Shown: positions 50,082-62,963 of the stretch, in pieces
Numbering within the stretch: position 1 is the first letter of the stretch
Layout: each line of letters begins with the position of its first letter
NCBI RefSeq assembly: GCF_964204645.1
Contig: NC_134036.1
Coordinates: 6,275,600-6,339,599, forward strand
DNA: 64,000 nucleotides
Source: Tubulanus polymorphus
Lineage: Eukaryota; Nemertea; Palaeonemertea; Tubulaniformes; Tubulanidae
Direction: 5' to 3'
Notes under the pieces: model-generated
The model's input: only the letters and a program-made list of their open reading frames with translations
Database searches by the model: none
What the model was told of the DNA's origin: nothing
Position numbers and translations under genes: made by a program

Positions 50082-51530
50082 AAGCTAGTTGTAGTTAATT
50101 TATGCGAAGAATCCCAAGGAACTACGCTGGTGAAACGCAAACAACGCAGATGGTCAACACACGTCACCCTGACACTGGGGAAGAGGAACCCCACAACAGT
50201 TCAACCTTCTAATCCCATTTACACACTTTTCGGACATAATGTTTCGTTATATTAGGATGTAATTCTCTACACCCATCGTCACAACACGGAACAGCGTTTC
50301 ATCAACTGGTTATCTATTCAGCATCCCACTCCATTACAGTCGATTCATAGAAAGTGCTGAGATGTGCGAAATATTTCAAATACGGGTGAAACTATGCTTA
50401 ACGCCTTTATATAGCTTTGAAACCAGAGAAATGTGCAGATTTCGTCAACGAGAAATCTTTTTTCCAAACAAATTCAAAAACTCACTCTCACAAATTATAA
50501 ACTGCATCTCGTTTCTAACGCCATATTCATGTATTTATCAAAATTGTCGTTGCCACTTGGAATATAAAGCCAGGAGAAAGTACTCATCTCTATGATACAA
50601 CGTCTTGTTCCTGGACAAAAGTTTGAACGTTTACGTTGAGGCGATGAGTGTCAATGAATTTCCGATATTTCAAGTATTCTTTTCTTGGAGTCAACTGCAT
50701 CGATCAAGCCCTTACTTAATACTCAATACTTAATGAGCCCCCCAGCGTCCAGGGCAGAACCCTGCCCCTAAACAACCACAGTCTTACAAAACATCACCCG
50801 CTCATGTTAGATATATTTCAAGTAGGTGATTATTGAAGCGTAAATGTATTAGCTCTAAATGGCTGTATGATAAAAAAAATCTTGGCACCGGAATGAATGT
50901 TCTAATGTTATCACGATAATTGGCTCAATCGTAAATTGAAATTTGCGCAGTTTCATTGGCAGGTACACGTATTCGAACTGCAGTATAATTCATGGTCAAC
51001 ACTCAACATATTTCAATTCGAAATCTTTGTTATCAGTTGTTTTGGAAGAAAATTATCGTTGTTCCTAACCTCAAGTACGCGCCAATTATCGTGAAAGGTA
51101 TTCGAATCGTTCCACCACCTTGACCAACCCGACATGCATTTACCCAATCCGTCACCGATTTGTCTTCAGATTTTCTAACCGTCTAGATATCACGTGTATT
51201 TACGTATATGAGGATATTAGAAATCTTTGGGCGAGGGGAAGAGGTTATATCGCGTGTTCTCTAAGCGATTAACAGGAATGCATTTACAAATCGTTCACCG
51301 ACGTATTATAATACCGAATCTGAATTTTATAATACTCCGCTATTTTGAATTATTCAAAATACTGTTAAGCTATTTTGGTTGTGGATAAGAATGCAACCCT
51401 CATTACTAAATGTTTTGCTTTTCATAGATTCCCTCTGCTACTGAGAAATACAGGGCCAATCGATAGGAATACCACCTGTGCTCATCCAATAGACGATGAT
51501 TGTTCGCCGAGCAGATATATTAGTAACCGA
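50082..51530. other. intergenic, nothing recognised
   Basis: The first ~100 bp may be the downstream part of the LTR-like segment interrupted at 48958. The rest contains only short unsupported open frames. Confidence 0.4.
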
Positions 51531-51539
51531 AAACTAACG

Positions 51540-52364
51540 CGCAACAGGTGATTAAATATTCGTCTGCCTAAATTTATTCAACACTTCAATCTCGTGATGA
51601 CGTGTTGATCGTGCAATCTAGCAGTATTGTAGTACATATGTCTGGTCGAAACTGATCGGAATTTCTTTTTAAGCCGCCCATAAAACATAACATAGAATTT
51701 CGCTTAAATGATTCTAGCTGAATAACTAATTTCAATCGAATGATTCTGGTAATATCAACAGCACATCTACGCGTAAATAATGGATGTTGAGGAAATAGTA
51801 GCAGCCAGATTGATTCTTTCTCTTATGAAGAACTGAAGAACAGCATGATTAAGAAAAATCCCCCCTCAGAAAACTGGCATAAAATGTTTCATTAACTTAT
51901 GAGGGCATATCTAAAAAATACGGACTGATGTCATACGGATTGGTGTAAATAAAATTCTTCAATTCCGTTTTAACGAATTAGCGCTGCAATAAACAGAAAA
52001 CTAACCAACTTCTAAATAATCCCGATATTCTCCCAACCGTCAATGCACGTGATACCTATACGGTTGCAAAACTAGAGGAAACTGGTGATAGACGAAGTAA
52101 TGTCTACCAGGATGGTCTATGGAGCAAAATTATGAATATGGCCTTCGACGGCTAGTGAGAAATAACGGGTTCGCATCGATTTAGTTTTACAAAACAATGA
52201 TATCAGTTTCAATCATTATCAAGCTGAGCAATCATTGCATGATTCATGAAATTTCGAATAAAATATCACGCGTAACGTGTTTCATTCATTCGGTTCTGAC
52301 TCGAGAAAACGAACGAAGCTTATTTCCATTTCGACGTTTGAATACATTCGAAGAAGCGACTCAG
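51540..52364 (+). promoter_or_regulatory. knottin gene 4 upstream block, core promoter and exon 1
   Basis: Collinear with the gene 3 upstream region from about 43265. TATA-like GAATAAAATATC (52256-52267), ACGTGTTTCATTCATTCG, initiator-like TCATTC near 52282. Inferred exon 1 is 52284-52364, ending CTCAG|GTAAGC without an ATG. Intron 1 is 510 bp. Confidence 0.57.
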
Positions 52365-52883
52365 GTAAGCAAAACACCTTATAAACATATTAAACGAGTA
52401 AAAGAGATTGATCATTTCGTTTATTTCATTACTTTTAAGTGAGAATCTTGTAAAAACTAAGAAGTATCAATTTTGTCGCTGGTATGTTTGTGTTTTGGGT
52501 TAAGATTGGATATAAACGAGTATTAGGGAAATGTGGCAACAGTGTATCCCGCTTTAAGATTTCTTAACACCCAAATCGCCGTGGTTTCGCTGTAAAAAAT
52601 TTAATCGAATGGAATTCTATTGTTGGACATTTAAAGTTTAACACGGATTAGAGTCTTTTTTTCTTTCATTCGACTACGAGTGATAGCTTTCTAGTCAATT
52701 CTATACTATATTCAAAACTCGTTATTGCATCATATCTCCATTACGATTTTCATTTTAATCTATGACTATGATCCACGGTTAGTGTAAACATATAACAAGG
52801 AAAAAAAACAAATGAGTGACGACGAATCTTTACACGTATTACACCCACGTAACGGTAATCAATTCAAATTCTAGGTGACAAAA

Positions 52884-53419
52884 ATGCTTTCGTATTTGCT
52901 AAACGGCCTCTGTGCCGTTGTTGTGATCGTGGTCAGTGCGGCGTCGTTTGCAGAAGGTGAGTAACGACTAGGGAAATATAATGCACAATCTATCTCTGAG
53001 GATTAAATGAATAGTTTAAAGTAAAGTAGTAATTATTATTAAATATTCACTAGATGTTTATGGGTTAAACGAATTAATTTGATGAGCTGCATTTCAGAGA
53101 TAAAAGCACTTACATATATTCTGACGTAAAAACCAATTTAATTGACGTGCGATATTGTACTTATGTACGCGTTTACTAATCTACTGTTCGTATTTGTATC
53201 TCCGAAAAATCGACATGAACGAGGGACATCCGTCACCTTCATCGTCGTTATAGTCACCGGTCCTACATCCGCGGTGTGGGTTCGAGCATTTCTAAATCAT
53301 AGTATTTCTAAACAGAAAATGTGTTTTTCTTTAATATAGGTTGCACCAATAATGGCCTGTGGTGTTCGGTTGATAGTGAGTGTTGCAGCAACAAGTGTAG
53401 CGCCGGAACATGTTCCTAA
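52884..53419 (+). CDS. knottin-like secreted peptide, gene 4
   Basis: Coding exons 52884-52956 and 53340-53419, split by a 383-bp phase-1 intron, encode 50 residues. The signal peptide is MLSYLLNGLCAVVVIVVSAA with an SFA cleavage motif. The mature part has C-x6-C-x5-CC-x3-C-x4-C and ends CS-stop. It is closest to exons 3a and 3b of gene 3, and its first two loops are more acidic than those of genes 1 and 2. In the conserved 3' UTR the usual AATAAA reads ACTAAA, but AATAAA occurs 13 bp further on (53592-53597). The mature peptide is presumably secreted and disulfide-folded; target unknown. Confidence 0.82.
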
Positions 53420-53591
53420 ACGTCGGTGATGATCAGTTTTTATAATTGGATATACTTATGCCAATTCGGGATCCGATTATGAAACTCAACAACAGTCCGG
53501 TTACTGACTGACTAAGGCTCGAATTAAATTTATACTTGTAACTTAGTCGTCAAACCCCGTGTTATAGTTAGACTCACTAAAATTGAGAGTA

Positions 53592-53597
53592 AATAAA
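53592..53597 (+). terminator. likely polyadenylation signal of knottin gene 4
   Basis: AATAAA within AAATAAATAAATG. The site aligned with the signals of the other copies has mutated to ACTAAA. Confidence 0.55.
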
Positions 53598-53719
53598 TAA
53601 ATGATCGGCTTGTTCACTGTATATGATAAAAAGTGACATGGATCAAAACAACAAACTAGCACTAACAGATTTAGGTCCCTTGTGAGCTTATTACACAGAC
53701 AGATAGAGAAATGTGACAA

Positions 53720-54460
53720 CGACGTAAAACTGATCGGCAATCGTTTTCCATAGAAAAATGAGAAATCGCGTATCAAGATAAACCAATTTTCCCCCTACGA
53801 AGTACGGTGGACATAATGAAGAAGCATGGGTACGGTAGAATCAACTGGCTACAATTTTTGATAATTTTTGAGCACAAGAAATCGATCGGTTCTGGTAGGA
53901 TTTCCAATAACGCATAAAAATGAAATCTTTCTACAGAACACGATTGTAATTAAGCAGGGTCAACTATGGTGATAAACATGACCACATGTATCACTCGCAG
54001 TTTTTAGTTCTTTAAAAGTTGAACTCGGAGGCTGAAGGGCGATCCATGTGACGTCATCGTCATTTTTACAAACGAGGCCAGTCATCAAATAGTAGAATGG
54101 GAAAAAATCTATAGAGATTTTTCTCATTTTCTGCCTGTACTTCTTAAAAGCTTTGAGCGGATGGACGAAACGTTCCACATTAATTCTAACAGCTATTTCC
54201 CTGCGGTTAAAAATCAGCTGCGAATGTCCAGTGGATTAAACGACGATAAATCTACTCATCAGAAATGTCTGTGTGGAGCATCATGGATTATTTCGAAATG
54301 TCCAGTGTCAAAAGTGTTTATTCAATCGGCCAGGCGGAATTGGCAGAAATCAGTTCCTGGTGATGATGAGATGGTGAGGAATGACAAATCTGAGAAAAAA
54401 AACAATTTAGAATGATTCTATGTTTAATCAAGTAAAGGTGAGATACCTGAGATACCTGAG
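53720..54460. repeat. paralogous copy of 47390-48420
   Basis: Collinear but degenerate copy of the region after gene 3, including a broken version of the putative orphan exon (54250-54385). Shows that genes 3 and 4 arose by tandem duplication of a unit that began near 43265/51540. Confidence 0.6.
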
Positions 54461-55664
54461 GGCAATGGCCTTCACGCCCCCCTCTCCGATAAGTGGTTGC
54501 GAGCCCGAGATGTAAATGGACACAAACCCAATATTGATGGGCAATTGTGCGCCATTTCATTACCCAATATACTACTTAGGACACCGCAAGTGGAGAGTTT
54601 ACACCAGGGCTACAGCTTTTAGGTCGTTTGGCAGTTGCTCCTACATGGACTCAACACAAAACGTCCGTCAGTCATATTCCCAAATTGTCCCGGCGCGGAG
54701 GGAGGGGAAGTGAGCATAAGTTCTCAGCTTCGTCTATCCGGAAAAATAAGCAGCATCTTTTGAAAATGTATTCATCATCATCATTATCGATGCATTATAA
54801 AATCCGTGCGCAAAGCTATTAGTTTATATCTAAAACGTTGTAAATGCATCGAATCAAAGGAAGTCCGATTTAAACATATAATTTCAATATTCAAATGTTT
54901 TAGAAAATATGTGCGATATTAGGGGTATGCAGGTTTCATGACATTAGCAATTTACAATAGCATAGCTGTCATATACGGCTCCGCGTCCATTGATGGCATG
55001 TGTATAAGGTGACAATTCAATTCAATACTTTATTGATCCTTATTACATTGAAATTCCGGGATAAAATTTAAAAAACTTACAAATTTTTAAATAAGAAAAT
55101 ACAAAATACAAGACACACGGTAAATTCATACAGTATAACATGAATAAGTTCTTTAAATGACAATGTCTACTTCAACCCAGACTCAAGTCTAGGATATCGA
55201 GTGACAGCCAAACCGGGCCCCAGGACCGGGCCGGCTGGCTACACGATGTGCTCAACGTCATGATGAGGCAAACATCCGAAGAACTCTTTCTTCAACCATG
55301 GAGGCAATGAAGTTGCAGACCAGCTTACAGGCAAAAGTGAATCGAAGTCGGTCACAAGTTGACAATTTTTTTAAAATTAGACCAGTTGAAGACTGTATCA
55401 TCTACCCAATCGCCAAATCTCATAATTCCCCAAATTTCTTATAACTTCGATTTCAAATTTGCAATTCCACATTAGCTTCTCCCAGAAATTCTACATTTTT
55501 CGCAGGCATCAAATAATTTATTAAAGTTAATTTTCTTGTTTAGAACTACCCTTTGTAGTAACCACAATCTCCGAACCAGGAAGCGTACATTTGATAACAT
55601 GAGCCATTACGTGAAATAGTCATAACCGTCATTAGATATTCTATTCGCTATAACCAGGTTTAAT
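54461..55664. other. intergenic, nothing recognised
   Basis: Short open frames only. No RNA gene, mobile element or duplicate found in this window. Confidence 0.4.
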
Positions 55665-56139
55665 CGACTTTGACCGATCAGGACTTTGAAATATAGGTCT
55701 ATTTACAAAATGAAGCGATCAAGTCACCGTAACGAATGTAGAACACGACTAACTAATAAAATCGATATTTGGCTCTCATTTGAGATTCACAAAAAGTAAA
55801 TTATATTTTATATTCAAAAATACCGACGAATAATTCTGTCGTTGTTGGATGATGAATTTTTTAAAGATTAATCGCATCCGATTGAATTTAAAATTCTATA
55901 AAAACTAATCTTAAAAACTGTTCGATTGAGAATGGTTGCAATAAATCGTTACAAGATGCGACAACCCTTCGCAATCCTTCGCTCAACTCCCCATTCGTTT
56001 GGTACTTTTAAGTGCATAGTCCGCTTCCTTCATTAATTATTTGATCTCCTCTCAGGTATAATAGGACGGTCCCATGGTCCCTCAGTCATGTACTGCAGAG
56101 CGATTCGTTAGATTGGTTATAGAAACGATCTGAAATTCT

Positions 56140-56522
56140 AAGCAATGACTGTGCAACTGTCCTCAGAATGATCCAGGATGATATGATATTGAAAACCCCA
56201 GACAAATTGACTATAGTGGAATTTACAAGTGGTTGATGATAGTGATGTTTATTTGTGTTATATTTTCTTTTTACAATATTAGATCATAATTAAATACATT
56301 ATTATAATAATTCAAATAATAACTAATATCTATATTGTAAGCAATGACTGTGCAACTGTCCTCAGAATGATCCAGGATGATATGATATAGAAACCCCAGA
56401 CAAATTGACTTTAGTGGAATTTACAAGTGATATTTATTTGTGTTGTATTTTCTTTTTACAATATTAGATCATAATTAAATACATTATCATAATAATTCAA
56501 ATAATAATTAATATTTTGTCAA
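56140..56522. repeat. ~200-bp direct repeat, two copies
   Basis: GCAATGACTGTGCAACTGTC starts at 56141 and again at 56341, with matching sequence to the end of each unit. The paralogous region at 61555-61650 has one, shortened, copy. Confidence 0.8.
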
Positions 56523-56525
56523 ATA

Positions 56526-58271
56526 GGGAAGTTTTCAGTTACCAGGCACCATTTTAAGGCGGTCTCGCGGGTCCCGTATTGTTGGACAGATTTTAACATT
56601 TTCTAAACTAAAATTTTAGCGCGGTTTATTGTCGTCCATTCCTCTTTTGGCTCATAGTTTAAACTTATGAATCGTTAGAAAGGTGACAATTTTCTGATGG
56701 TGTTAAATTCATTTTTCATTTTAAAAAATATACGTCACTTTTAGGGATAAAAACTGTTTTGAGATACAATGTAGAGTTTTTCATTGAAGATAAAGTTTTA
56801 TCTAAGGATTTGGTTGATACTGCTTTCGTAAAAAATATATTCATAGAAACGCGCGTGGCCACCGGTTGAGTCAAGAGCAAAGCGCACGCGAGTGGTTTAC
56901 CGTCGATTTTCTGCATACGCGTATTACGCTATTTTTATGGCAATTTTCTAGATTTTAAATATTTTCTAGATTAAAATCAGGGGCAGGTTGCATAGTCATG
57001 GGTTAGACTTAAGACCAGTCTAAAACCAACTAAGTTCTATAGCCAATCCAACAACTTAAGACCAGTCTCACGGCTGTGCAGCTGGCCCCAGATACTATGC
57101 ATTAGGATTGGACCTAGTCCAGAAAGAAATGTCAAGAAACTTGTCTCATCTGACCTCGAATGTTCAATCGTCGAGCGTTAAACATCGGACCATGGACGTA
57201 TAAACTAGTTTAGTTTATATCTAGTTTATACGTCAATGATCGGACCGAGCTCAGTGTCGATCAGAGAATAGCGGATAACTGCTTCTAGGTGACACGACAC
57301 AAAGACGCAGTCTCTCAATAAAATCAAGGCAATTTGATACTACGTATCTATGTCCCCGCGATAGCCAGTAGGGAATGAATGACCCCTGAAGACACTGATC
57401 TTTGGTATAGAAAAATGATGAGTGAATCCAGGGATAACCATACTATGAAATATCATTTTCCTGCTATGAATGGTCATTTAAGAATTGAGTTTACAGGGTT
57501 TTAGGGAAAAGACGTCTACCAACCTTGACCTTTGACCCTAGAACTCCAAAATCACTAATGCACATCCTCTCCCCAGGGGTAATCATACTATGAAATATCA
57601 TAGTCCTGCTATCGACGGTTCATCAATCACGTTCACAAAGTTTCATGTGAACGACGTGTAGTGACCTTGACCTTTGGCCCTTGGACCCCAGATTTAATAG
57701 GGCACATCCTCTCCCTAAGGGTAATCATACTACGTAATATCATAGTCCTGCTATCGACGGTTCTTCTTGAATGACGTTCACAAGGTTTCACATGAATGAC
57801 GTGTAGTGACCTTGATCTTTACGAATGCACTCGTGCGCGCTTTGCGCTTGACTGAACCGGTGGCCACGCGCGTTTCTATGAAGATATTTTTACGAATGCA
57901 GTATAAACAAAATCCTCAGATAAACCTCTATCTTCAATGAAAAATTCTACATTGTATCTCAAACCATGAAAAAGTTAATGTCAATAACACAAAATTAGCA
58001 GTCTTTTTGAGGCGCATTCCTTAAAGTGACGTTTATTTTTTAAACTGTAACTGTATACGATTGTTGCAGCCGAGAAAAATAAAATAAACGCCATCAGAAA
58101 ATATAAATTGTCACCTTTCTAACGATTCATAAGTTTTAATTTTGTGCCAAAAGAGGGATGGACTACAATTAATCGCGCTAAAAGTTTTAGTTTAAAAATG
58201 TTAAAGTCTTTCCAACAATGTGGGACCCGCGGGACCGCCTCAAAATGGCGCCTGGTAACTGGAAACTTCCC
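56526..58271. mobile_element. 1.7-kb element with ~430-bp terminal inverted repeats
   Basis: The left end GGGAAGTTTTCAGTTACCAGG and right end CCTGGTAACTGGAAACTTCCC are inverted. The match continues inward past GTCGTCCATTCCTCTTTTGG, ATACGTCACTTTTAGG and GCGCGTGGCCACCGGTTGAG (to about 56960 and 57830). Both ends are flanked by TA. The core (57400-57830) has three ~130-bp tandem units containing AAGGTT/GACCTTGACCTTTG. No transposase frame, so it is non-autonomous. Same superfamily as the short element at 952. Confidence 0.82.
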
Positions 58272-58545
58272 TATTGTTTTCTTTTGCGATACAATCATAA
58301 TTGATTACATTCTCACAATAATTCTAATAGAAATTACTTTTTTCGTCAAATTTTTTCTTCTTAACTTTTAGTCTTTTTTTTTCTTTTACGATATACTACG
58401 TAATAGAATGAATGACAGTCTCATTCCATAAACAGGTCATAAAAAGATACATTCTTTCACTTTTAAAAAATCCACATATTTTTACTATCTATGGATTGAA
58501 TCCCGAATGAAACGTGTTATATCGTGTTTGATTAAAACCGGGTTT

Positions 58546-60733
58546 CTATTGTGTACGAGTGAGTACAGTGTTTATATGGTGAACTTGCAGTGAGTGCTGG
58601 TTATTGCTGATATCGCAGTGACAGATAACTACAGTGTTACTGCCACATACTTTATGTATCTCACATGTCGCACTGTCTGTAGAGTTCAATAATATACGCG
58701 GGTGATCTATGAACCCCTCATCATTATATCCCATACTAATCACGACTCCTCTGTTAGACATAGAGTTTACCGACAGTAATACATGTTTGTCATTGATAAC
58801 ACACGGGTGTCCCACAAATGGATTGAATGTTAGTCCGCAATCTTTCACATCGATGAAACTGATCAATTCCGCATCAGCTGTTAGATAGAGTAATCTGTAT
58901 GATTTATTACAATATACAAACATGCGTCCCCGTGCGTCGACATCTAAACAGTTGATAGATTTGTACTCTCCGTCCGGGAGCTGATATTTCTTACCTCGGT
59001 TTCTATCAATCAGACTATTTACAGGGTTTTCTAGTAAACGTAAAACATGAACCTCTCTAAATGACTGTATGTAGATATTGTGACCGCGGATGACTAGTGT
59101 TCCACATCCAGATAGAAGAATATCAGTGATTTCTTCCTCTAACACTTTGTCCTGATCTTTATATTTTCTCAGGCAGAATTTCTCGTTTTTAATCACGAGC
59201 ACAAACAGGTGATCGTTACTATCAGTATCGAGTCCCAGTACACAATCACCACCATCACATTTTACATATCTCTTCATTACATTATTATCATCCATGTAAT
59301 ATACACCACTGGACTCCCCGTACTGCGCGCATATTATACGTGGCTGTCGACCAGTCTGCTCACCAGGTAATGACGTCCCTAGACTGGGTCTGAAGTCTGT
59401 CTGAACCTGTTTACTGATCGTTAATGAATCAATGACGACACCAATCAAACTCTCCACTTCATCCACTCTCCTTTTGACGTCATCAGTAGATCTCTCCACT
59501 TTATCCATTCTCCCTATGACATCACTAATAGTTTTCCCTGTGACGTCATCGATAGCGTTGTTCAGTTTAACTTCTAATGCTGCAAGTTGTTGCTTAATAC
59601 AGAACCGGTTCAGTCTCTCTTCAAGTTGTTGTTCAGTACAGAACCGGTTCAGCCTCTCTTCAAGTTGTTGCTCAGTACAGAACCGATTCAGCCTCTCTTC
59701 AAGTTGTTGCTCAGTACAGAACCGATTCAGCCTCTCATCAAGATGTTGCTCAGTACAGCATCGGTTCAGTCTCTCTTCAAGTTGTTGCTCAGTACAGAAC
59801 CGGTTCAGCCTCTCTTCAAGATGTTGCTCAGTACAGCATCGGTTCAGTCTTTCTTCAAGTTGTTGCTCAGTACAGAACCGGTTCAGCCTCTCTTCAAGAT
59901 GTTGCTCAGTACAGCATCGGTTCAGTCTCTCTTCAAGTTGTTGTTCAGTACAGAACCGATTCAGCCTCTCTTCAACTGTGCCTATTGTGCGTTTCAATTG
60001 AGAGAATTTATTCTCTAAATTACCTTGTAACCGTTTGACATTGTCAATTAGGTAATGATGACGTTGATCAATGTTTGATTGAACTGTTCGCGCTTCACTG
60101 ATCGGTACAGTGTTCACTCTAAACACGTATTCGTTCCCGTGACGACTAGCACCGATCACAAGACCCGAGCCTATTGATTGCGGTGATCGTTGAAGTCGCG
60201 ATTTGTAGATTTCACACATTTCTTCATTTTCACATTTAACGATAAAGACGTGATTCTGAGGTTGATGATTGAACGGAATGGAATGATTCGGTATCTCCAC
60301 ACGAGGGGGCGCATCTCTCCATTCCAATTTCACCTGAAATAGAAAATGACATTTTTATTTGACTGTCACCTCGCCGTGGTCACCCGTCTAGTATCACACG
60401 CGGGTGATGATGAAAATGAAGATGAAAATGACAGATTCTTACCTCATCAAACGGCATCATCTGCACTGCTATTGCGTGACTAGTAAAGATGGTGTTTAGT
60501 TTTTGTTCAATAGCAGCCTCTAATTCTTCACACCACAGAGTTATATCAAGTTGTAATGAATTTCCATCCGCAGTTATTCGATCAGATTCCAAATTAAACA
60601 ACGGCTGATAAAAGTAATTTTGTATCGTTCTGTACTCATTATCCTGATCGGACCAAACGTTAACGCGACGTCCTTTGAAAGAAACTGAAATCTCGAAACG
60701 ATCCGGATTACTTGTAGCCATGTTGACCCTCAT
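58546..60733 (-). CDS. two-exon protein with ten 13-residue Cys repeats and propeller-like C-terminus
   Basis: Exon 1, 60733-60443 (97 codons), and exon 2, 60333-58546 (595 codons plus stop), join in phase 0 across a 109-bp intron (GAG|GTAAGA ... TTTCAG|GTG) to give 692 residues. Residues 1-200 match no domain I recognise. Residues 218-347 are ten tandem 13-mers of the type EERLNRFCTEQQL, alternating in part with ERLNRCCTEQHL. They are preceded and followed by heptad-like sequence, so a coiled-coil rod is likely. The C-terminal ~260 residues have blade-like repeats (LGLDTDSNDHLFVLV, CLDVDARGRMFVYC), suggesting an NHL/SMP-30-like beta-propeller. There is no signal peptide, RING or B-box, so it resembles the coiled-coil plus propeller part of TRIM-NHL proteins without the ligase module; this is only a resemblance. 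The ATG at 60733 is the first in frame; a second lies four codons on. Confidence 0.8.
59584..59973 (-). repeat. 39-bp coding tandem repeat (ten units)
   Basis: Ten 39-bp units encode the 13-residue repeats of the gene above. Units alternate between FC...QQ and CC...QH types for six copies, then FC types only, a sign of recent paired-unit expansion. Confidence 0.92.
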
Positions 60734-60740
60734 TAATTAA

Positions 60741-61073
60741 CACCGGAAATGAACTGAATGCGGTTTGGGCGTAGAACAGTCAGGTGATATTAGTCCAAGG
60801 GTTCTGGTTTGCCTTCTCTTAATAGTAACTGTACAAAAGACGGGCGCGGCAAGAACCAGTTCTTACGCCATTTTACCGTTTGATAAATAGGTCGTCGTCA
60901 ATAGATACAGACATAATACAAACAATCAGGTTTCTGATTGCCGATTGCCGATTGTCGACTTCGGAAAATTACTTCGCGTGCCTCCTTCTATCGATCTGCG
61001 CGTATTAATACTTTTCTCAGTTGAAATGTTGGACCACAGATCTACTTTTACATGTTCTGGAGTTGAGCCAATT
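60741..61073. other. upstream region of the propeller-like gene
   Basis: Presumed promoter side of the minus-strand gene. No TATA box or conserved motif found. Confidence 0.35.
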
Positions 61074-61656
61074 GACTTTGACCGATCAGGACTTTGAAAT
61101 ATAGGTCTATTTACAAAATGAAGCGATCAAGTCACCGTAACGACTGTAGAACACGACTAACTAATAAAATCGATATTTGGCTCTCATTTGAGATTCACAA
61201 AAAGTAAATTATATTTTATATTCAAAAATACCAACGAATAATTTTGTCATTGTTTGATGATAAATTTCTTAAAGATTAATAGCATCCGATTGAATTTAAA
61301 ATTCTAGAAAAACTAATTATCAAAACTGTTCGATCGGAATTGTTGCAATAAATCGTTACAAGATGCGACAACCCTTCGCAATCCTTCGCTCAACTCCTCA
61401 TTCGTCTGGTACTTTTAAGTGGACGGTCTATAAGTCCGCTTCCTTCATTAATTATTTGATCTCCTCTCAGGTATAATAGGGCGGTGACATGGTCCCTCAG
61501 TCCTGTATTGCAGGGCGATTCGTCAGATTGGATATAGAAACGATGTGAAATTCTAAGCAATGACTGTACAACTGTCCTCAGGATAATCCAGGATGATATG
61601 ATATAGAAAACCCCAGAAAACTAACTCTAGTGGAATTTACAAGTGGTTGATGAATA

Positions 61657-62963
61657 GCGAAGTTTTCAGTTACCAGGCACCATTTTGAGGCGGTCCCGCG
61701 GTCGCGCATTGTTGGACAGATTTTAACATTTCTTAAACTAAAACTTTTAGCGCGATTAATTGTCGTCCATCCCTCTTTTGGCACAAAATTAAAACTTATG
61801 AATCGTTAGTAAGGTGACAATTTCTTTGTTTTGATGGTGTTTATTTTATTTTTCTCGGCTGCAACAATCGAACACAGTTACAGTTTAAAAAAAGATACGT
61901 CACTTTTAGGGAGGCGACTCAAAAAATTGGTAATTTTGTGTTATTGACTGTAACTTTTTCATATTTAGAGATAAAATGTAGAATTTTTCATTGAAGACAA
62001 AGTTTTATCTGAGGATTTGGTTGATACTGCATTCGTAACAATATGTTCATAGAAACGCGCGTGGGCACCGGTTGAGTCAAGAGCAAAGCGCGCACGAGTG
62101 GTTGACCGTTCTGTATACGCGTATTACGCTATTTTCATGGAAATTTTCTAGATTCTAAATATTTTCAAGATTAAAATCAGATACTATTCGTTAGGATTGG
62201 ACCTAGTCCAGAAAGAAATGTCAAGAAACTTGTCTTATCCGACCTAGAATGTTCAATCGTCGAACGTTAAACATGGGACCGAGCGCAGTGTCGATCAGAG
62301 AATAGAGGATAACACTGCTAGGTGACACGACAAAGATGCAGTCTTTCAATAAAAACAAGCGGTCGTTGTGAACATCAAACATCGTTGCAAATCTAATTAC
62401 GCTGGGGAGACACCAAGTACCCTTAATTCAACATGGAAACAATCAAAGGATGATTCTAATAAAAAAAATCTTTAGAATTGTAAAAATTTCCATGAAATTG
62501 GCTTAGAACGGGTATGCAGAAAATCGACGGTCAACAACTCGTGCGCACTATGCGCTTGACTGAACCGGTGGCCACGCGCGTTTCTATGAAGATATACTTA
62601 CGAATGATGTATCAACAAAATCCTCAGATAAAACTCTATCTTCAATGAAAAATTCTACATTGTATCTCAAACCATGAAAAAGTTACAGTCAATAACACAA
62701 AATTACCAATCTTTTTGAGGCGCATTCATTAACGTGACGTATATTATTAAACTGTAACTGTATTCGATTGTTGCAGCCGAGAAAAATAAAATAAACGCTA
62801 TCAGAAAATAGGAATTGTCACCTTTCTAACGATTCATAAGTTTTAATTTTGTGCCATAAGAGGGATGGACGACAATTAATCGCGCTAAAAGTTTTAGTTT
62901 AAAAAATGTTAAAATCTTTCCAACAATGCGGGACCGCCTCAAAATGGCGCCTGGTAACTTCCC
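61657..62963. mobile_element. 1.3-kb copy of the long inverted-repeat element
   Basis: Orthologous in position to 56526-58271 within the duplication and flanked by TA. It lacks most of the tandem core and the outer few bases CTGGAAA of the right repeat. Element insertion therefore predates the 5.4-kb duplication. Confidence 0.8.

Larger units (their letters stand above)
55665..60740. repeat. tandem duplication, copy 1 (second copy from 61074)
   Basis: TTGACCGATCAGGACTTTGA at 55668 recurs at 61077, so the repeat period is about 5.4 kb. The collinear match runs through the 55665-56120 flank, the long inverted-repeat element and the propeller gene. The second copy is truncated by the window end at 64000. 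Confidence 0.85.

Noticed and set aside
59432-60018. Ser/Cys-rich frames of 189 and 143 codons on the plus strand
   Set aside because: Antisense shadows of the 39-bp coding repeat in the minus-strand propeller-like gene.
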